Below, one piece after another: positions 58,564 through 64,000 of a DNA stretch of 64,000 bases. Numbering within the stretch: position 1 is the first letter of the stretch; the number at the start of each line of letters is the position of its first letter. This stretch comes from Chimonanthus salicifolius (taxonomy: Eukaryota; Streptophyta; Magnoliopsida; Laurales; Calycanthaceae): positions 59,062,962 to 59,126,961 of the forward strand of contig CM023540.1 in assembly GCA_013350335.1 (NCBI GenBank). The letters run 5' to 3'. The notes under the pieces are model-generated. The model saw only the letters and a program-made list of their open reading frames with translations. It had not been told where the DNA came from and searched no databases. The position numbers and the translations under genes were made by a program.

Positions 58564-60833
58564 TGTTGAAACATGAAAAATGACATTTTGTACCCTTGTT
58601 ATTTGGATTAGTTAGACTTTGATTTTGTATATATAGATGCATGTAATGATATTTTTAGTTTTGTAGAGAAAAATGGGAGAAAACAGGAAATCAGCCTACA
58701 ACTCGGAATAATTGCAAGTATTGTGCTTAATTTGGATGATCTGAAATTCTGATAATTATTTCATCGCTTTAGGAATTTAATTGCAAATTAGTTAGTGTGG
58801 ATCCAGTTATGAGAGTCTGGATTAGTCCAATAATTTTTAGATAAGTGGTGGATTAACTATTAGTTTCCAGAAATTGAAGAAAACCTGCTGAAGTTTGAAG
58901 AACGTGAAGAGAAGAGCCTATGAGCCAGAATACCAATTCATTTGGGCCAGGCTTGAGTCCACAATCCACAGGCCAGAGTCCAAATCCATGAGAAGTCCAA
59001 GTCCATGAGTCAAGTTAGAATTTTACTTAAAGCCCAAATTGCTCAAAACCCAGTCGAGAATCCATCTCCATATGGCCCACACCTCTCCATTCGACATAGA
59101 AAACCCTAGCTTTTTCTCCACTCCATACGATCCTACATTCATCCACACATCCATTTCTAGATCCCAATCCCTATAACTTAGCACCCTCACACGATTTCCA
59201 CCTCATCCAACCTATCCTAATCCTTCATAACTTGTTACACAATCCAAGTCCCTACATTCACTCCTTCATACGGACATGTTTATCCCAATCCATCCATATC
59301 TCATACGATCACAACCCCTAAAATTTCTCACCCATGCGCATAACACCTATCCAAGATCCCTAAGCTTTTGCTCCAAGCCAAATCCCTAAACCTTCTCTCC
59401 AAGTCTTATCACACGATTTTCATCTCTAATCCTTTCATTCATGAGCATAAAATAAACACTCTATCATTCCATTCATCTAGGCTTACATTAGATCTAAACC
59501 ATCCATTTATTCATGCATTAAACACAAAACCCTAAACCCTTCAATTGGCCACCACCCTATATTCTCTCCATCTATTCTCATATTCCAATCCATACACGAC
59601 ACCTTCTTTTCCATAACCTTAGCCGATCCTAGTTGTCCACTCCTCAAGTCTTTCCACTTTAGTTGTTTAAATCCAAGCCATCCACTTGTCCACCCTAAGT
59701 CTTAATCAATCTCAACCATCCATCCATAGCCTAAACCTTATAAATAGATGCATTGGGCTAAGGTGAAATTCGAATTTGACTCTAAGGAACTCAAGCATAG
59801 GCATGGACCAAGAGGAAAAGAAGAGAAGAAAAGCCAAGGAAAATCAAGTGCAAGGGTTAGTGGTTTGATTTTTTAGTTTATTTTCCAATATTTCTTTTAT
59901 TCAATTCCAAGTTTTGTAATTTGAATTTCAAAGTTTATTAATAAAATTCAAACTGTCACTCCATTTTTAGTTTCCGGTTTTCTAATTAATCTATGTTTAT
60001 ATGGTGATTGTTTTGAATTTGTTTTTATTTTAATAATTAACTTATGGTTAGATTTATTATGTTGATTGCAAGATTAGATGTCACACCAAATTATTTATCT
60101 TGATTGATCCCCAATTTTAGTTTCTAAGGCTCGTAAGAGTGTCACAACTGTTTAGTGTTGAAAAATGGGCCGAGATAATCATTCAAGTCTAAGGTCTATT
60201 CTTATGAAAGGCATTCTAATGAATTCCATGGATTTATTTGGTGAAATAATTATGAATCAAAACATGAATGTATACATAATTAGTTTACGTGAGCTCTGGA
60301 TTCTAGTCTTTAATCTTAGTATTAAATTTTGGGAATTAATGCCATCTTGAAATCCTAGATTCAATTCCAATATATCATATGTATTCTATTCAATTCATTT
60401 GATTCACTCTTTATTCTTTAATTCTTTGATTTATCCAACTCCTCTCTTAAAGTTGAACTAGCTTGAGAATAATTTAATTGCCTTTTAATTTTGTTCTTTA
60501 AAATTGCTTTGAGATTATTTATAAATTATAGATATTTGCCATTGCTTTAATTTGAATAATGGAATTGGTTAAATTTTAGATTTGAATAATGTTCTAAGTT
60601 TTAGATTTGTTTATAAAAACTAAATTGTTACTAATTTAAAAATTATATTTTTAAGAATAAAATTTGATTTTCATAATTAGATTACTTTTAAGATCTATAT
60701 TTTCATAAAATCATAACAATTTTAATTACATATATTTTGAATGTTCCTTTTGGGATCGACCTCGCACTCATACTGTTATACTATTTTAATGGTTCGCACA
60801 TTTGTAAGTTATAAATTTAAAATTTGCACAACA
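58564..60833 (+). mobile_element. Tat-like solo LTR, 2.27 kb
   Basis: It starts TGTTGAAACATG and ends TTGCACAACA, with perfect CAAGC duplications (58559-58563 and 60834-60838) and no internal region. It shares its start, leader and GATCGACCTCGCACTCATAC-type end with 23185-25963. The leader has a long run of CCATCC/CCATTC-rich sequence (59090-59720). No coding capacity is seen. Confidence 0.9.
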
Positions 60834-60838
60834 CAAGC

Positions 60839-63800
60839 TCTAATGACCAATTAATGTAGCCTAAGGTAGCAATCAAATTGAACTATCTTTGAACGACACA
60901 AGCAATACGTAGACGTATTCAAAGTTGGCCGAATGTGCTCCAATCCAAAAGGAATGCTGCATATACCCTTTAGGAAAAAGTAGTCCTAGAGCTCTAGTAT
61001 GTGTGATTGAAACAAATAAACAAATTGCAATAAAAAAATGGAATGTAATGAACTTAGCTATCCAATTGAACTATTTCACACCCCACCCAGACGTAAGCCC
61101 GAGACGCGATAGCTTTTATTTTATTTTTTATAATCACACAGGAAAGACCTACTATTCTACGTTTATCCATTACCGCACGACAAAAAATTCAAATACAAAT
61201 GTCTTTCATGCTCTTTACATGTGGACTCAAACATATATCATAAGCATCACAAAGGATACACAACATCAGAATCGCACATTAAAACCATAACGGTTTTATT
61301 ACATGTTTAGTTGTGCCTCAGGTTGGCACAATAATTATTACAACATCGAGTTTGTGAAAATAAACATAATAGATAAATTCCCCATTAGTGGGAAATACTA
61401 AGGGTCCCACCTCTATTGCACCATCGGGGGTTCGTTGATCCCCTCCTCGAGAGAGTTCCCTAAAATGTAAAGGATATGAGCTAAATAGCCTAGTGAAGAG
61501 AAAACAACAAACATGAATAACATGTTATCACCTAAGCATGTTATCAAACTGTGAGACCCTAACCCTTGATTTGGTCTAATCTCAGTGTTTTAGACCGTTA
61601 ATCTAGTTTTTTACTGGTTAATAGTAAAAAGCACTGTGTGAGCTTTCCGAAAAACTCAAATTTGAACCAATCTGAGCTTGTTAGCTCAGTGATCCGACTC
61701 ATTAAAGTCTGAAGGGCAAAATACTCTTTTCACAATGTCGTTTGTCTTATATTGAAACACCATGAATAGTACCTTGGAAATTATCTGAGTGTGCAAAACC
61801 ACTCTTCTGATGATATCAGACCTTGAAACTCACACACACGCTATGTTTTTTAGTATTCCACTTATTGGATTTTTCACAAGATTTCCTGAACCACGTGTTT
61901 TTAACGAGAAGTAACGAATATTTCTGCAAAACCCCGATTTTTCAAATACCCGGTGGACCAAAAATTTGCAAAAGTTAATCATAGTTAATTTGTATCTTAT
62001 CAAACTATGTGGCACTTTTATATTTTCAATTCGATGTTTTAGACACCCAATTCAAGATGTCAAACTTTCAAAAAATGTTGACCGTCAATTTATTAAAATA
62101 TTCATTTTCGCCAAAATGACGGACTTTTTGCATCGAAACAAAAAGCCTAAGTAAAACCCATGTTCTTAACCCAACTGCTGTGTCGGATTTTATCGAATGA
62201 ATTTCTAAAATATCCTAAATTACATAACTTGGTAACTAAGTTAAGTTTGGATTTTAATTGTATTTTGGTTTTCTAGAAAAAAGAAAAGGAAGAAGAAACA
62301 CAACAGAGGCAAGCAACCCCAACCATCCATTTCAGATGAAGATCCAAGGGTTGAGGAGTATTTGAAACCTCTATAAATAGAGGCCTTGAGATAAATTTTA
62401 AATCCAGTTCCATCATTCTCTGCTTGTCTCTTTCATTCTTTTTGGTTCTTAGTTTCTTCCTTAGTTTTTCTACTTCTACAACAGCAGAACATTAGTGTTC
62501 TATCAGTGACCTTGTGTTGATTTTCTCAAGACCTTAGGTGTGTTTTCTTCCCTAGTTATTATTTTTCATTTATAGATCATACTTAGTAGAAGCTTTGTTT
62601 AAATTTTGCTAGAAAATACCCGATAGAAATCTCAGAAAAATTCTAGCAAGAAAATGTAGAAAAATTGGAAAACTACTCCAACAGGTGGAGGCCACTCGAC
62701 CTGTCGAGTTTTTGCATCTGATGAGCAATTGACACTGTTTCACTAGTCAACCATGGTCGACTACTCGAACTATCTGGTGAATTTTGGGAGATTTTTCAAA
62801 GTGAATTATTGAGGGGCAAAATGGTAATTTTGGAAATTTCAAAAAGTTGGAAAATTGATTTAGTTTTAAGAAAATTCATGTATTTGACCATTTTGGTGTT
62901 TATTTTATGCAATGAGTGTTTAAATACTATCTATTTTATTTTTGCCAAAATTGGTCAAAATTCTACCTATCTCAGGAAACTTGCAGCACTCTGTGTTTCC
63001 GTGGGTACCGCATGAAAAATAGGTCCATTCTTTGACTCTGTTCCGAGGGATAAGCTTTAGAGTTACGAACACCAGTTCAGAATGTCTCAGAGTCTTGTGC
63101 AGCTGGTACTTGCAGAATTTCTCCATCTGTAGACCTCCTAGTCCGTTTGCCATCTGAGTGATGACCAGATTCTAATGACTAACGTTCTGCTCTAAATTAG
63201 GCTAGTGCAACAGGTAGAATTATGTATAGTGATATATCAACTGCTTTACTTTCTGTACCCTCTAGGTCAATCTCAATACCTCTTCTGTGACGTTCGCCGG
63301 AGAGAATACGAGACGGATACTGAGTACTTTATGTAATTTTGGTTCTTTCTGTGTTTTGATTGCCAAATCTACTTAGAACACTTGCTCTTGGTGTTATTTT
63401 ATTTTATTACTTTTTGGTCAGTTTTGCTCTCACTTGAAAGCTTTTATTCATTTAACGTGTATTATTGCACGCATTGTCACCGAGATTTTACTTTTTAAAC
63501 GTATACTTGCACATCTTGACTTTCTCGTTAAATAAAGGACTAAAAAGATGAAAATATAAAAGACTGTTTCGTGTATAGATATAAACTTGTGCCGACTATT
63601 TATATAGTTTTAACGTTTTTATAGTTCGCCAAAACACTAGCCAGTTTAACGGTAAGGAGATTCAACCACACTACCGTATTGTAAACTGCATCGAATATTG
63701 CATTTAATATTCTGAATTTTTATACCATTAGTCCTACAGGCAATAAATGGGGGCCCTTGGATGATATATTGATGGAAAAGATTTGAATAGGCGCGATACT

Positions 63801-64000
63801 GACACTGTTCACACATAAAGGAATGAATTGTGTTTCTGTATGAGAAACGTGAACATAGGAAAGTGTTTGGGATGCCGAGGCCTAAGTATCTTGAAACGGA
63901 GTATAGGACCCACTTATGTTCCTAGAGGCTAACTGGTTAATAAGTTGGTGATCGTATGACAGATCAATTTCCAACTCGTGGTTCCGAATGGAACTCACGT
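60839..64000. other. Unclassified AT-rich region, probably retroelement-derived
   Basis: No gene or element boundary was established. A CTATAAATAG TATA-like box at 62371-62380 followed by a pyrimidine-rich leader and CTTAGGTGTG resembles an LTR promoter and leader. About 62690-62715 has ACTCGACCTGTCGAG, a short palindrome of the type found in plant LTR arrays. Open frames are under 125 codons and have no recognised domain. Confidence 0.4.

Noticed and set aside
23185..60833. One giant element bounded by the two Tat-like LTRs
   Set aside because: The LTRs are strongly diverged and the second has its own CAAGC duplication, so they are independent.

Overview
The window reads as nuclear DNA from a flowering plant. 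It has one intron-rich plant receptor-kinase gene in a large excess of Ty3/gypsy LTR retrotransposon sequence, with Stowaway-like and hAT-like MITEs, a TRIM element and an RTE-type LINE tail. No rRNA, tRNA, CRISPR or prokaryotic operon structure is visible. The species cannot be fixed from the sequence.

Layout. 1-1123 is the 3' part of a plus-strand chromovirus-type LTR that appears to have landed inside a minus-strand LTR (1124-1859). 2697-18633 is a solo LTR with a 5-bp target duplication (ATATG). It is split by a complete 12.1-kb Tekay/Del-like element (4943-17052, TSD GGCCA) with two 3.6-kb LTRs and a decayed gag-pol-chromodomain region. 18639-20046 looks like the remains of another LTR. 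20047-25963 holds the 3' end of a Tat-like element, with a minus-strand solo LTR (20634-22443, TSD AAAAC) inside it. About 25.98-26.56 kb is a broken gag with a CCHC knuckle. Two related plus-strand solo LTRs follow, 27239-30987 (TSD GGTCA) and 34367-37765 (TSD GTTGC), with a TRIM at 31276-31800 between them. 38.0-40.5 kb carries two Stowaway-like MITEs and one hAT-like MITE.

The host gene occupies 41414-48819 on the minus strand. It is an eight-exon PERK (proline-rich extensin-like receptor kinase) with a predicted product of 634 residues; all seven introns have GT-AG ends and compatible phases. An RTE LINE 3' fragment sits in its second intron. Upstream are a palindromic Stowaway-like MITE (50471-50650), two minus-strand solo LTRs (50717-54343, TSD GTTGA; 54757-58408, TSD GGTAT), and a Tat-like solo LTR (58564-60833, TSD CAAGC) related to the LTR at 23185-25963. 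60839-64000 is unclassified, AT-rich and probably retroelement-derived.

The most unusual structure is inside the long LTRs. Most carry 6 to 9 copies of a short inverted repeat (arms GGGTTCGGCC / GGCCGAACCC, variable loop) scattered downstream of a putative promoter and splice donor. A subfamily-specific minisatellite and a deeply shared GGGCGCGTTG...AACGCCC block follow further 3'. Other LTRs carry different repeat arrays in the equivalent place. The pol region of the one complete element has decayed largely through TAG stops at expected CAG glutamine codons, the signature expected from plant CHG methylation. All coordinates and comparisons are by eye; lineage names rest on recognised motifs and no database search was run.
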